Source of the DNA: Hormiphora californensis
Taxonomy: Eukaryota > Ctenophora > Tentaculata > Cydippida > Pleurobrachiidae
DNA length: 64,000 bases
Direction: 5' to 3'
Assembly (NCBI GenBank): GCA_020137815.1
Contig: CM035351.1
Location: 1-64,000, forward strand
The translations under genes and the position numbers were made by a program. The notes under the pieces were generated by a model. That model was not told the origin of the DNA. It did not search any database and saw only the letters and a program-made list of their open reading frames with translations. Positions 36,097-48,650 of this stretch are shown here, piece after piece (the stretch's first letter is position 1; each line of letters begins with the position of its first letter).

Positions 36097-37330
36097 CTTT
36101 ATCAGGGGCTGGTAGTGAGACCGCAGAATCTGCTGTGTGCTCCGCACAAAAGACTAGCAAATTTGAGTGAGTTGTACGGAAAAGCGTGCTGAGAAAGCAA
36201 ATAACGGAATTTTTCCAAATTTTTTTCACTGTGGCATTCACAAAGCCGTCACCTACAGCCCAGTGAAAACCCGGTGGAAAACGGTTATTTACAAGCTTTG
36301 CAGTGATCAAAACCGTGAACAACTTCGTTTTTCAGATTTCTCCAGTTTTGGGAGGGTAGGGCTCTTTACGAGACTATTACTCAAAATTGAGATAAAAAAT
36401 CGAAAAAAATCGTCAAGTGTGTATCTCAAAATTGTCCATTCTATCGATTCCCGGGTTGTTTGGGACTCCTAGGACAACCGTCTAGGGTGCAACCTCCAAA
36501 AACTTTGAAAAAGCCGGTTTTTTTGCCCCCGGAAAATTCTGCGGTCTCACTTGAAGTCACGTGATCTAGGGCAAGTGAGAGCTTGGCACTGTGTCATGAT
36601 TAGGCGAATAAGTGAGACCGCAGAATCAGTTTTGCATGTAATCGTATGTATCTATCTCCCTCCCCTTCGTCTAGAACCCATTCTCACTTCTTGAGTGTGG
36701 AGTTACACACACGAGAGGGGGGGAGGGACCATCTACCAAGTCGTTTTGTTCAGGGCACATCACCCTGTAGTGAGAAATCTCGGGGGGCAATTCACCACTG
36801 GTTCCAATATGACCCTATTGTTACCCCAAATCACATCCTAAAAGTCTATACGACTCTACGACCACCAGATGACCTTCATAATTGGGCTTAATTGGGTATA
36901 ATAGGGTTCTGTCATATCTCCGTTTAGAAACTTCGTAGAGAGGCCTAACTAGGCTCAAACTGTTCTAAATATTATTGAAAACTTTTTACTTAGTAACTCT
37001 AAGCTCTAAAATGCATAGTTTTGGCTTAATTGGGCTTAATTGGGTCAAAATTTACCTTAATTGAGTTACTTTTAAAACCAGTCCAGCCACATCATAGAGA
37101 TTTCAAACCAGCTATTTCGAAGCAGAATAAGCATGTTTAGGGGGGTCATCGGGGGGAATTTTTGCTCTATCTCTACCCAATTTCCCCTAATTGGCCAATT
37201 AAGAATTTGTTGAGTTCTACTAGGTAAATTGTGACATGGACGGCCTAGAAACACAAATGAGGCCAATAAAATAGCTAGAAACCGTGGGTTAGTGGGGGTA
37301 GAGCACTAAATCGAGGGCCTATAATCATTA
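36097..37330. repeat. Dispersed repeat, inverted copy 1
   Basis: The whole stretch is found again in opposite orientation between about 49318 and 51985, from CAGGGGCTGGTAGTGAGACC to GAGGGCCTATAATCA. The left half has the words AGTGAGACCGCAGAATC at both of its ends, and the right half is rich in GGGCTTAATTGGG. This copy lacks both insertions that split copy 2, so it serves as an empty-site reference. Confidence 0.88.
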
Positions 37331-37379
37331 GTTAAGGAGCTAATTGGCTAATTAGACCCACACGCACTATATTTCAGGA

Positions 37380-38960
37380 TTTTGAAGAAATATAACCCTC
37401 CAACCCGCCTAGCAACCACTCAGGGTGCCTTATAAGTCGTCCAGGACATCTTAAAATCCACCCAGCCCTCTCAGATGCCTCCTATACACCGCAACGTACT
37501 CCCAGGAAGTACCAGATACCCCATAGACACACTTAGATAATAAACAGGTCCTCCAAACATTCATTCTAAACCTTCTTAAATTAGATATACAGTCGGATTT
37601 AGAGAACAAAACCCTTTCCCCCAAGGATGCCACTAAATCGGGGTCCGACTGTATATATCCACTTAGCAATCTTAGCAGTCTTATAACTTTTCAAGGGGCT
37701 CCCAAAACACCAGCCCATTTCAGATATATCTTCTAGACACCGCAATGTTCTTGCTCAGGACTCAGGTCATTCACAAAGCTATCCAGATAGCTATAGCTCC
37801 CGCCCCCATTCTATCCTTAAAGTCTTCTAGGCCTCGTATATATATATTATGTTGTTGAGTCGTATTGATACTACATGGGTCCCAGATCTTAGCACTAAGG
37901 GTTACCTAACTACTTATGCCCAGATCACCAATCTCTTACCAAACACACAGTCTCTGTGACCCAAGATGAAGGAGTATCGAGACGACTAAACAAGGTATGT
38001 CTACGGGGTATCCAAAACTTCCTAGGAATACCTGAGGCATCCAGCCACAAGCGGTTATGGGAAGGTTTAGGATATGGGAAGGTTTAGGATGAATATTTGA
38101 GGACTTGTTTAGTATCTAAGTGTGTCTATGGGGTATCTGACACTTCCTGGGAGTACGTTGCGGTGTCTAGGAGGCATCTGAGAGGGGCTGGGTGACTTTT
38201 AGGATGCCCTGGACGAGTTATAAGGCACCCGGAGTGGTGACTAGGCGGATATGGGAAGGTTTAGAATGAATATTTGGGGGGGGGCCTGCCGCAAGAATCT
38301 CATGCCTCATTGGCGATTTTCGGGGTAGCTGGGATTTTTGAGATTTTCGATTTTTGGCTAAAAAACGTGGGATTTTTGAGATTTTTGAGGCAAATTTGCG
38401 ATTTTTCGGGGAAAACCCGCAAATTTTTCTCAAAAATCTCATAGAAAGGAAAAATTTCCGTTCGAAATTTTGGAATAGAAACAATCCTTGTGTTTTTCTA
38501 CCAAAAATCAAAATTCTGAATAGAAATTTTCCTTGTGTTCTAGTACAAAAGTTAATGTGAAGCTAAAACATGAAATCTACCTATTTAAATTACTAAACTG
38601 CTATTATGATTCAGTTTTAAGCTAAAAAATATGTCGAAAAACTGAGTATTGGCAGCCAAAATTTTGCCAATTTACCACAAAAATCTCAAAAATCTCAAAC
38701 GTAATTGAGCAAATTTTCCCAAAAATCTCAAAAATCTCATCGGCCGAAAAGAGGGTAGCTGAGATTTTTGCGGCAGGCCCCCCCCCCCATATTTGGAGGA
38801 CCTGTTTAGTATCTAAGTGTGTCTATGGGGTATCTGGTACTTCCTGGGAGTACGTTGCGGTGTATAGGAGGCATCTGAGAGGGCTGGGTGGATTTTAAGA
38901 TGTCCTGGACGACTTATAAGGCACCCTGAGTGGTTGCTAGTGCGTGTGGGTCTAATTAGC
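37380..38960. mobile_element. Palindromic repeat with three copies of a 110-bp block
   Basis: A block containing GCGGTGT, GGAGGCATCTGAGAG and GGGTATCTG occurs inverted at 37436-37545 and direct at 38110-38220 and 38810-38930. The outer arms (TGGTTGCTAG and complement) are at 37400 and 38930. A separate 511-bp element is inserted in its right part. Confidence 0.75.
38278..38788. mobile_element. 511-bp hAT-like MITE
   Basis: Ends GGGGCCTGCCGCAA and TTGCGGCAGGCCCC are inverted repeats with poly-G/C tips. ATATTTGG flanks both sides (38270-38277 and 38789-38796), an 8-bp duplication typical of hAT superfamily insertions. A paralogous uninterrupted site (GAATATTTGAGGACTTG) is at about 38089. The interior is full of AAAAATCTCA words, and the ORF there is a by-product. 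Confidence 0.88.
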
Positions 38961-38989
38961 CAATTAAATCCTTAACTAATGATTAGAGC

Positions 38990-39795
38990 AAAAACTAATT
39001 GAAATTAGTTCGCCAGAAAGGTGGCCCATTTTGAACTTACTCCTTCATTTCCGTCACCTTTGAGTTGAGGCTTCAAAGACATTGAGGTATCCGTAAACTT
39101 TTCCGCCTTCAACTCAAAGGTGACGGAAATGAAGGAGAAAGTTCAAAATGGGCCACCTTTCTGGCGAACTAATTTCAATTAGTTTTTGCTCTAAATTTGT
39201 ACTCTTTTTTTGGTCGTTTGAGGTCATTTATGACCTCAAACAACTAAGATAATTGTCAAACAAAGTGTTCAAATGTAATTCAAATGTATCCTGGGATGTA
39301 GGAAGCTGATTTGACGAAATTTTCAAAATTCGACGTCGTTTTGACGTCATGACGTCACATGTGACGTCACGACGACGTAAAAAATTATGACAGACTATTC
39401 GGCCGATTAAGCACTAAACGTGTGGAAAGTTTTAAAGGCAGCAGTAGTCAAGAAATGAAGTTATTGCACGAAATGTGAGTTTTTGTGTAGATTTTCACAT
39501 CAAATTTTTAAGTTCCGACGCGTTTTAAGGTCTAAAAATGACAAGTTAGAGAAAATCACCTTATAGTATCTGAAAGTTCAGACAATTTGCCACTAACGAT
39601 TTTCCGTCAAATCAGGAATTGGAAAATGTCTTGAGGGTGCTAGAGGCGTTTGAAAATATTTGGTCTGAGATTTTTAATGACGTCACTTTGTGACGTCATT
39701 ATGCCCGTCATAGTGGACATTTTCACTTGGAACCTTAACTAATGCATGCCCCGAACGATTTCCTAACGGATAAAACTTAGTTCAACTCTCTAGCT
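38990..39795. mobile_element. CRE-rich repeat element, copy 1
   Basis: A 200-bp palindromic head with ends ACTAATTGAAATTAGT (38994-39193) is followed by a cluster of TGACGTCA-type sites at 39340-39375, again TGACGTCA at about 39680-39700, and an AT-rich tail. A diverged relative in the same order is at 47935-48650. Confidence 0.7.
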
Positions 39796-39855
39796 AGTAT
39801 GGTTCAAGCTACAAGTGTTACACAGTGAAGCGTCTATAGCTATATATATATATAT

Positions 39856-41514
39856 AAAAACTTCCGTTGTTTTTAATTTGTATAAACTGCTCGCCGGCTA
39901 ACCCCGTGCTAGAGCTCTCTGTTGATCTCGGACCAATGGACAGGATATTTATCTTGTCATCACTCCACTAATCTCGCTATAATGCAATGCTCCTTCAATT
40001 TATTTGTTGTAGAGCTCTCTTGTGGATCTGAGGACACGTACGACGTCTGGTTTTAAGGAACTATGATCAAAATGGAATACAGATTACACAGTCCAAGAAA
40101 GGGAATTATGGTTGAAGTACTTTAAAACTGGGGAATCTCGATGTCCAAGATACGAAGATGTGACGAAATGGTGCAACTAAATCTAACTAGGAACGATTGA
40201 CTGACTGTTTTTATGAAGGAGTCATACTTTATCCCAATTCATTCTCATTTTGATCTTTGTCTACTGATGATTGGTGCCTCCTCGTGGGGCATCATGAAAC
40301 ATGTGTATAGACCTTAAAAACTTCTGTTGTTTTTAATTTGTATAAACTGCTCGCCGGCTAACCCCGTGCTAGAGCTCTCTGTTGATCTCGGACCAAGGGA
40401 CAGGATATCTATCTTGTCATCACTCCACTAATCTCGCTATAATGCAATGCTCCTTCAATTTATTTGTTGTAGAGCTCTCTTGTGGATCTGAGGACACGTA
40501 CGACGTCTGGTTTTAAGGAACTATGATCAAAATGGAATACAGATTACACAGTCCAAGAAAGGGAATTATGGTTGAAGTACTTTAAAACTGGGGAATCTCG
40601 ATGTCCAAGATACGAAGATGTGACGAAATGGTGCAACTAAATCTAACTAGGAACGATTGACTGACTGTTTTTATGAAGGAGTCATACTTTATCCCAATTC
40701 ATTCTCATTTTGATCTTTGTCTACTGATGATTGGTGCCTCCTCGTGGGGCATCATGAAACATGTGTATAGACCTTAAAAACTTCCGTTGTTTTTAATTTG
40801 TATAAACTGCTCGCCGGCTAACCCCGTGCTAGAGCTCTCTGTTGATCTCGGACCAATGGACAGGATATTTATCTTGTCATCACTCCACTAATCTCGCTAT
40901 AATGCAATGCTCCTTCAATTTATTTGTTGTAGAGCTCTCTTGTGGATCTGAGGACACGTACGACGTCTGGTTTTAAGGAACTATGATCAAAATGGAATAC
41001 AGATTACACAGTCCAAGAAAGGGAATTATGGTTGAAGTACTTTAAAACTGGGGAATCTCGATGTCCAAGATACGAAGATGTGACGAAATGGTGCAACTAA
41101 ATCTAACTAGGAACGATTGACTGACTGTTTTTATGAAGGAGTCATACTTTATCCCAATTCATTCTCATTTTGATCTTTGTCTACTGATGATTGGTGCCTC
41201 CTCGTGGGGCATCATGAAACATGTGTATAGACCTTAAAAACTTCCGTTGTTTTTAATTTGTATAAACTGCTCGCCGGCTAACCCCGTGCTAGAGCTCTCT
41301 GTTGATCTCGGACCAATGGACAGGATATTTATCTTGTCATCACTCCACTAATCTCGCTATAATGCAATGCTCCTTCAATTTATTTGTTGTAGAGCTCTCT
41401 TGTGGATCTGAGGACACGTACGACGTCTGGTTTTAAGGAACTATGATCAAAATGGAATACAGATTACACAGTCCAAGAAAGGGAATTATGGTTGAAGTAC
41501 TTTAAAACTGGGGA
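39856..41514. repeat. 460-bp satellite, tandem copies
   Basis: Units starting AAAAACTTCCGTTGTTTTTA recur at 40313, 40773 and 41233, period 460 bp, with only a few substitutions between copies, so homogenisation or expansion is recent. The last unit stops at ACTGGGGA (41507-41514). The same unit continues at 47248-47928. Each unit contains GAGCTCTCTGTTGATC and GAGCTCTCTTGTGGATC sub-repeats. No ORF. Confidence 0.95.
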
Positions 41515-41525
41515 TTCCCTATTTA

Positions 41526-42361
41526 TGAAAAAATTAGAAATTCAAATTTCCGTACCCTGGAATATGTTAACGACATCATAACTAGAGAGGAATTGCCTTT
41601 GAATAACACTTTGGGTGAATGTAGCACTTTAGCTGGCGGCTTAAAACTGTGCGATTTTTAGCGACTTCTCGCGACCTGGAGCTACCACATGCTATCCGTT
41701 GCGCTGACTTGCGAACGCGCGTTGGAATGATAACGATAATTGCTTTGTTTATAAGCCAGTTGGGAGGATCTCGCGCGCGGACATATTATTTGTTAGTTAA
41801 GCGGGAGCTGGTAGTGTATCAGATACAGGATTCACCCACAGTGTACACATTACATACATAGTACACATTACATACATAGTAGATGCAATACGTTATGTAA
41901 GTTGAACTCATAAAAAATGGGTATTGCATCTTCTACACAATTTCAAAGTACGCATAATTTAGCTGTCAAAATAAAACAAAATATTTACAAATTCTATACA
42001 GACAATAAAAATAAGCTCTCAAATATTCTTTTATGTCTCATCTCGCAGGCAGCTTCTTTCTCTCCGACAGAGAGTCAATGGGGAAGGAAACTATTTCACT
42101 GTCACATAGGGGCAGTGGCGAAGGACAAATAAGTTCACTATTTCACTGTCACAAGCCTATCATGAGACAACCAGAACCGGGACCAAAACCAGAAGAAACG
42201 GCCTGTCCTCACATCGAAACCGAAGTAAAACGACACAAAAAAGCCCGAACATCCTTCAGTCAAAAGGGAGAAGTGGACAGGCGTTAGGGGACCCCTACAG
42301 GATTGAAGTGGGGTTTCAAGTTGGTCGATGTGTTATCTTTGATTGGAACTTGGTCCTGGCC
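41526..42361. other. Flank and probable 3' UTR of the 42.4-44.3 kb gene
   Basis: A CATTACATACATAGTA duplication lies at about 41848-41880. A plus-strand open frame (41917-42287) is probably fortuitous: it has no domain and overlaps the end of the minus-strand gene. Confidence 0.35.
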
Positions 42362-43011
42362 TCAGATATCGCCAATGCCTGCAGAGGGAAGGGGAGTTTA
42401 CAAAATGCACACCATACTAAATTTTATATCACATACAAATCAACTAATATCGCCTAACTGGCAAAATATGTGAATGAAATACAAACGACTAACCTCTCCC
42501 ATCTGGTCTTTCAGGTTCCGTCCACGTGTCTGGGCAACTGCCTGGGCGGTAACACGGACGTACCTTTCCACTGCAACTGAAAGTGAAACAGGATAGAGAG
42601 TGATACTAACAACTTAGTAATAACAACAGAGAGTAGATGGAAATAAATGAGAATTTGGCTGCGTGTCCTATGTGTTGACTGTTAAAATTAGGAAGAATGG
42701 TCAAAGTGAGAGAGGCCCCAGTCAAATGATTTAGAGACCAAAGAACATTCTTATTTCATCAAAATCAGAATTGTTCTCTCTTACTTTCACCTGTGCCTGT
42801 TTTAAACCCACCAATTAACTAAGATCAGCAGTTCATTAATGATCCCCGAGCTCCTAAACCCCTTCTTCCGCTTTCTTGTTGTAACAATCTGTAAAAAGAA
42901 ATATCGGGTAACTCAGCAAATTGAAATTCCAGGTCGGGGCAGGTTAAGGGAATGTACCCCGTGCTTCCCAATCTCTCTTTCTTCCTCTCTCCATATCCCC
43001 CCATCTCTCTA

Positions 43012-43093
<82 letters not shown>

Positions 43094-44251
43094 AATTACC
43101 CAACCAATTACCCACCCAGTTACCCAACCAGTTACCCCACCAATTACCCAACCAATTACCCGACCAATTACCCAACCGATTGGCAATTACCCGACCCACT
43201 CAATTACCTCCATATTGGTAGATGATAGATCGCATCGGTGCTGGTTACAGTACCAGACGGTCTGTCTACTGTCCAATCTATTGTATCCGGGGATAGTTCC
43301 TGATTTCCATCTTCCACTGTGTAGTATTGGGCCCTAGAGAGGGGGTAGGCTAATATTGGGGGAGGATGGTTTAGTATTGGGTCCTATGGGAGGAGAAAGG
43401 GGGGATGAGAAAGGAGCAAAGGGTTAAGGGGGGGGGGAGAAATACCAGCTGCAACTGTGTGATAAGATAGTACCTCTGTGTGATAAGATGGTGTCCCCGG
43501 TGAGGGATGGTCCGGTATTCCGACCCTCCATGAGCCCGTCTATGAAACCCAGCGCCTCTGGATTGGTAGGTAACTGGGGACTTGTATCTCGGAGGTTCCA
43601 AAACATATCCAATATCTGGAGAGGAAGTTGATGAATTTAGGGCACACAACCACGATTTAGGGCACACAACCACAATTTAGGGCACACATTACACAACCAC
43701 AATTTAGGGCATACATTACACAACCACAATTTAGGGCACACATTACACAACCACAATTTAGGGTACACATTACACAACCACAATTTAGGGCACACATTAC
43801 ACAACCACAATTTAGGGCACACATTACACAACCACAATTTAGGGCACACTTTACACATCCACAATTTAGGGCAAACATTACACAACCACAATTTAGGGCA
43901 AACATTACACAACCACAATTTAGGGCACAAAACCACAAGATCTACAATCCACACAATCCCCAGTTTACTATGTAACCCGTGCTTGTCATGGTGATATTTG
44001 GTTATCTTGACAACCCCCCCCCCCACCCACCCTGCCAATCATCTTCCACGCTTACCTTAATAGTAGGGGCATCCACTTGTTTAGAATAGCGGCGACTTTG
44101 TGTGTTACTAAGACTATTTATCGAAGTATTCGATGAATCCGTCCTCACTCTCTCATTACTCATTCTCCGCATGCTGTTTCCACCTGATTTAATGTAGCAG
44201 TTCTTGCAGGCGGGGTTCGATTCTTGGCAACATGTCACGAAATGGGAGGGT
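42362..44251 (-). CDS. Unidentified protein, five 3'-terminal exons
   Basis: Exons 44251-44056, 43615-43474, 43316-43208, 42576-42494 and 42378-42362 join with matching phases (0, 1, 2, 1) and end in TGA. The protein part starts with a Cys-rich patch (HFVTCCQESNPACKNCYIK, possibly metal-binding), then a Ser/Asn-rich linker, a folded-looking segment (ILDMFWNLRDTSPQLP, EALGFIDGLMEG), and a second Cys patch (CSGKVRPCYRPGSC) ending GRGIGDI. I do not recognise the family. The 5' part is not in this stretch. It may be the end of the gene whose exons lie at 52.3-56.8 kb, but the phases need at least one extra exon between. The third exon's acceptor (CTACACAG) is inferred from phase. Confidence 0.55.
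43000..43207. repeat. CT array followed by TACCCAACCAAT array at an exon donor
   Basis: (CT)n at 43012-43090, then about ten units of CCAATTACCCAA at 43092-43207. On the minus strand the units read GGGTAATTGG, the same as the donor region GAG/GTAATTGAG of the exon ending at 43208. Confidence 0.85.
43636..43935. repeat. 26-27-bp minisatellite (ACCACAATTTAGGGCACACATTACACA)-type
   Basis: Around eleven units, shorter at both ends, in the intron upstream of the minus-strand exon 43615-43474. The long Cys-rich ORFs read from it are repeat artefacts. Confidence 0.92.
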
Positions 44252-44439
44252 CTAAAGGGGAAGTAAGACATGTTACGAAATGGTAGGCTCTGACGGGGAT
44301 GTGGTTCAAGTCAGATTGAGACGTCAGACGAGTAATAATAAATGTTATAGGGGGGGGGGGGCAAAAAAGCCATATCAATCCCAGATTTTAGGGCGGGTTT
44401 GGCTTGTTTTGGCCCTACTTTTTTGGTCATTTTGGCAAA

Positions 44440-44782
44440 GGGACAAAGGGAATGACAAAGGGTTAAGGGAATGACAAAGGGAATGACAGAGAGAATAACC
44501 GAGTAATTTACAGAGAGAATGACAGAGAGAGAATGACAGAGAGAGAATGGCAAAGAGAGAATAAGAGAATGACAGAGAGAATTGGAGAATGAGAGAATGA
44601 CACAGAGAGAATGACACAGAGAGAGAATGACAGAGAGAGAATGCCGGAGAGAGAATGACAGAGAGAGAGAGAATGAGGGGATGAGAGAATGAAAGAGAGA
44701 GAATGACAGAGAGAGAATGCCGGAGAGAGAATGACAGAGAGAGAGAATGAGGGGATGAGAGAGAGAGAGAGAGAGAGAGAGA
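44440..44782. repeat. GAGAGAATGACA tandem array
   Basis: Irregular units of GAGAGAATGACA with AGGGAATGACA variants, ending in (GA)n and (ATT)n beside the LINE ORF1. The repetitive ORFs here are artefacts. Confidence 0.85.
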
Positions 44783-45974
44783 TTATTATTATTATTAAAT
44801 CTAAAATGTATACATTGGATAAAATACAACATATACTGCCCCTTTTTGTGGGCTAAATTGATAGTCATAAGGTTCCTTTTGAAGTCTCTTTAGAGTACAA
44901 ATTACATGTAGCAGGTTAGCCACATTTAATTACCCCCCTGCTAACCCAGTATCGTCCATTCGGATTGTCTCGCCTCAGTCCTTTCACTGTATCAACGAGA
45001 GTTTTCCGCTCTCGCTGCTCCTCCGGTGTTAGGTCGGGAGAGAGAAACACCGAGGAGAATTTCTCTGAATCTCGGAGCTGTTTTGCTTTTCTTAGAAGTT
45101 GTAACAAAGTTTCCCTCCTTTCAAGTGTAACAATTACTGGTCTCGGTCGGTTATCAGTCTTTTCGCCAATACGCTTTGTAGAAGATATGACTGGTTTTTC
45201 ATTGAGCTCTCCAAAGATATCCTGAACTTCATGCTCAGTAGCCCTTGCCGTAGTTTCTGCCAGCCCAAATATAACCAAATTCAACTTGCGATCAAGAGTT
45301 GCTTCTTCCGCGGTTGTACTTGGATGGGGTACAGTCGCTTTCTTCAATGCTGCTTGGAGGCGGGATGGTGCAATAGCTGCAGAGCAATTCTGTACAAGCA
45401 CCTTGGAGTAGCCCTGCAAATGCTTCTGAACAGACTCTGACACTGAACTAAGTTTCCGACCTTGTACTTCAATCAAAGAATTTTGTGCTTCAATCAGCTT
45501 CTCTTGCAGTTCAATCCTTGATACCCGATGTTTGTCGATTTCTTCCTTAAAAGTGCCAAGCTCTTCTTGTACCTCCTTGAGCTTCTGATTACACTCCACT
45601 AGTTCCAGGCGTTCTTTCATTCGGGCAGTTGCATACAGACGTTTCTCCTTCATAACTGGTCCTATTTCTCTCACTATCCGAAAAATATGACGAGAGAGGT
45701 TCTCGGTGAAAGCCATGAAACGATCAACATTATACTTTCTCATTTCGGAGTCTTTCGGCAGTGCGTCCTCAATATACTGCTCAGGATCATCATACAAACT
45801 AGAATCCAATAACTTGGACAATACTCCATCAACCTGTTGTTCACTTGGTTGTTTGAGCCCGTTCTTGATATAAAAAACGTCCTCTACTGCACAACGAAGT
45901 ATTTCCATCATCGACAAATCCCAGCATTCCAGTGGATCGGCATCTGCATCAGAGGTATCAAGTTTCTCCGTCAT
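44783..45974 (-). mobile_element. LINE ORF1-type protein, 352 aa
   Basis: An uninterrupted frame runs from 45974 to 44916 with a central coiled coil (about residues 110-170, RLELVECNQKLKEVQEELGT onward). The C-terminal domain reads KLNLVIFGLAE, a RIG motif, RPRPVIVTLERRE, VFLSPDLTPEER-like and GRYWVSRGVI. This is the standard nucleic-acid-binding ORF1 architecture of L2/CR1-group retrotransposons. It is followed after 120 bp by an (ATT)n tail. No ORF2 follows, so this is an ORF1-only copy, either an internal deletion or a mobilised ORF1 unit. The intact frame suggests recent arrival. Confidence 0.85.
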
Positions 45975-46053
45975 AACTTCTGCCTGCCCCTACGGGCGGT
46001 CTCAACATCCTGAGGACATATCTCAAATTAATTTGTTTAAAGTAGTGTTGAAA

Positions 46054-46620
<567 letters not shown>

Positions 46621-46626
46621 AGTGCT

Positions 46627-46818
46627 GGGAATGAATCCTTATTTTGCCATTATCTTGCTTTCAAACGTTTTTGCGCTAAAAGTTATGTGTCCAATAGTCA
46701 AATAACCACCTTTTGTCCCTCTTTTGTCGCACTGTTTGGGTATTTGACCCTTGAACACAGCTTTTAGCGCAAAAGCATCTGAAAGCAAGATAATTGCAAA
46801 AGAAGGATTCATTTCCAG
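46627..46818. mobile_element. 190-bp foldback element
   Basis: Arms GAATCCTTATTTTGC, TTATCTTGCTTTC and TTTTGCGCTAAAAG on the left reappear inverted at 46760-46816. No coding sequence. Confidence 0.65.
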
Positions 46819-47230
46819 CAGAAATTGTAGTCTAAAAAGGCTTTCATCAAGACTGCAAAGTGGCAAGAAAAAGTTAGAAAAAGTTGTAAAGTAAAATTTG
46901 AAGAAGTCTGAAAAGTTTAGAAAACAGGCGAGACCCAAAAAAAATCTGTAGGTATTGAGATGCTTTTTGGGGTGGCGCGCGGTTTTTTTAGCAACGCGCA
47001 TGTAAGCGCGGATTTTATTTGCGCGTCACATCGCGCGCGCACGCAAAAAGTAGCAAGAAGTGGCGGGAGGTAGCCAAAGTTCGCTAAAATTCGCACGGTT
47101 TCCAGCCGCTGGCTAAAGAGCCAGGTTAACTTTTCGCCCATTTTCGAGCCATCATATTGCAGCTATTACTGTCTTCTAAACACTCATTGGTACAGAAATT
47201 CCAAATTTTAGTTCCAAAACTATACGGGAC
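46819..47230. other. Unassigned
   Basis: GCGCGC-rich words at 46975-47045. Nothing further recognised. Confidence 0.4.
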
Positions 47231-47247
47231 GGTAAATAGGGAAGGCT

Positions 47248-47928
47248 ACTGGGGAATCTCGATGTCCAAGATACGAAGATGTGACGAAATGGTGCAACTA
47301 AATCTAACTAGGAACGATTGACTGACTGTTTTTATGAAGGAGTCATACTTTATCCCAATTCATTCTCATTTTGATCTTTGTCTACTGATGATTGGTGCCT
47401 CCTCGTGGGGCATCATGAAACATGTGTATAGACCTTAAAAACTTCCGTTGTTTTTAATTTGTATAAACTGCTCGCCGGCTAACCCCGTGCTAGAGCTCTC
47501 TGTTGATCTCGGACCAATGGACAGGATATTTATCTTGTCATCACTCCACTAATCTCGCTATAATGCAATGCTCCTTCAATTTATTTGTTGTAGAGCTCTC
47601 TTGTGGATCTGAGGACACGTACGACGTCTGGTTTTAAGGAACTATGATCAAAATGGAATACAGATTACACAGTCCAAGAAAGGGAATTATGGTTGAAGTA
47701 CTTTAAAACTGGGGAATCTCGATGTCCAAGATACGAAGATGTGACGAAATGGTGCAACTAAATCTAACTAGGAACGATTGACTGACTGTTTTTATGAAGG
47801 AGTCATACTTTATCCCAATTCATTCTCATTTTGATCTTTGTCTACTGATGATTGGTGCCTCCTCGTGGGGCATCATGAAACATGTGTATAGACCTTAAAA
47901 ACTTCCGTTGTTTTTAATTTGTATATAT
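47248..47928. repeat. 460-bp satellite, continuation
   Basis: About 1.5 units with the same period and near identity to 39856-41514. It starts exactly where that array was interrupted (ACTGGGGA then ATCTCGATG). Confidence 0.95.
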
Positions 47929-47934
47929 ATATAT

Positions 47935-48650
47935 ATTATACCAAAACTAATTGAAATTAGTAGGCCGGAAAGGTTGCCTTACGATTTGAGCTATCTTAGG
48001 CACCGTAACTTTCACGGGGTATAGACAGGTTACAGATGCTTCGCTTATCTTCAAAAGGGAATTTACTGGTACCAAAGGTAGCTCAAATCGTAAGGCAACC
48101 TTTCCGGCCTACTAATTTCAATTAGTTTTGGTATAATATGCGTCATTTTTGGGATTTTTTATCCATGTAGATTTAGTAGAATAGGTACAGAGAGGTTAGA
48201 GTCGCGAAATTGAGAAATTTTCATTTTTGACGTCATTTTGACGTCATAAAATGACGTCACGACGTTGTAACGTCAAAATTATGACGTCATATTATCGGGC
48301 CCACCTAGATGAAGATACTGACCAAGTTTGAGATCGATTGGATGAGATTTGAGTCCGCTATAGCGAAAAAACCGATAACGTCATATCTGTTTTTAAACAG
48401 TCATAACACTTTAGACGCGTTTTAAGACCCTTATACGCCTGGTTTTCAAAATTCACAATATAGTTTCTGAAAGTTCAGACAATTTTCTTTCCATGATATA
48501 GTCTTGGATTTTCGATTAGAATCCGTCTTCAGGGTGTAAATTGAGCTCAAAGAATTTTGGTTAGAGTCTGAAAAATGACGACTTTAAGACGTTCTGTAGG
48601 ACGTTCCTGTCGATGAAAAGAGACCCCACTACGACTAATGCACACACATC
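47935..48650. mobile_element. CRE-rich repeat element, copy 2
   Basis: The palindromic head (CCAAAACTAATTGAAATTAG and complement, 47939-48134) is followed by TGACGTCA-type sites at about 48228-48290, then an AT-rich tail. It has the same order of parts as 38990-39795. Confidence 0.7.

Noticed and set aside
38218-38560. ORFs with Phe/Lys-rich repeats
   Set aside because: They arise from AAAAATCTCA words inside the 511-bp MITE.
43637-44038. Cys-rich repeat protein (repeated ALNCGCVM and PKLWLCNV frames)
   Set aside because: Both frames come from the same 26-27-bp minisatellite in an intron. They lack start context, domains and non-repeat sequence.
44130-44251. tRNA-like GGTTCGATTC box at about 44213
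   Set aside because: No acceptor or anticodon stems can be paired around it, and it lies within a phase-consistent exon.
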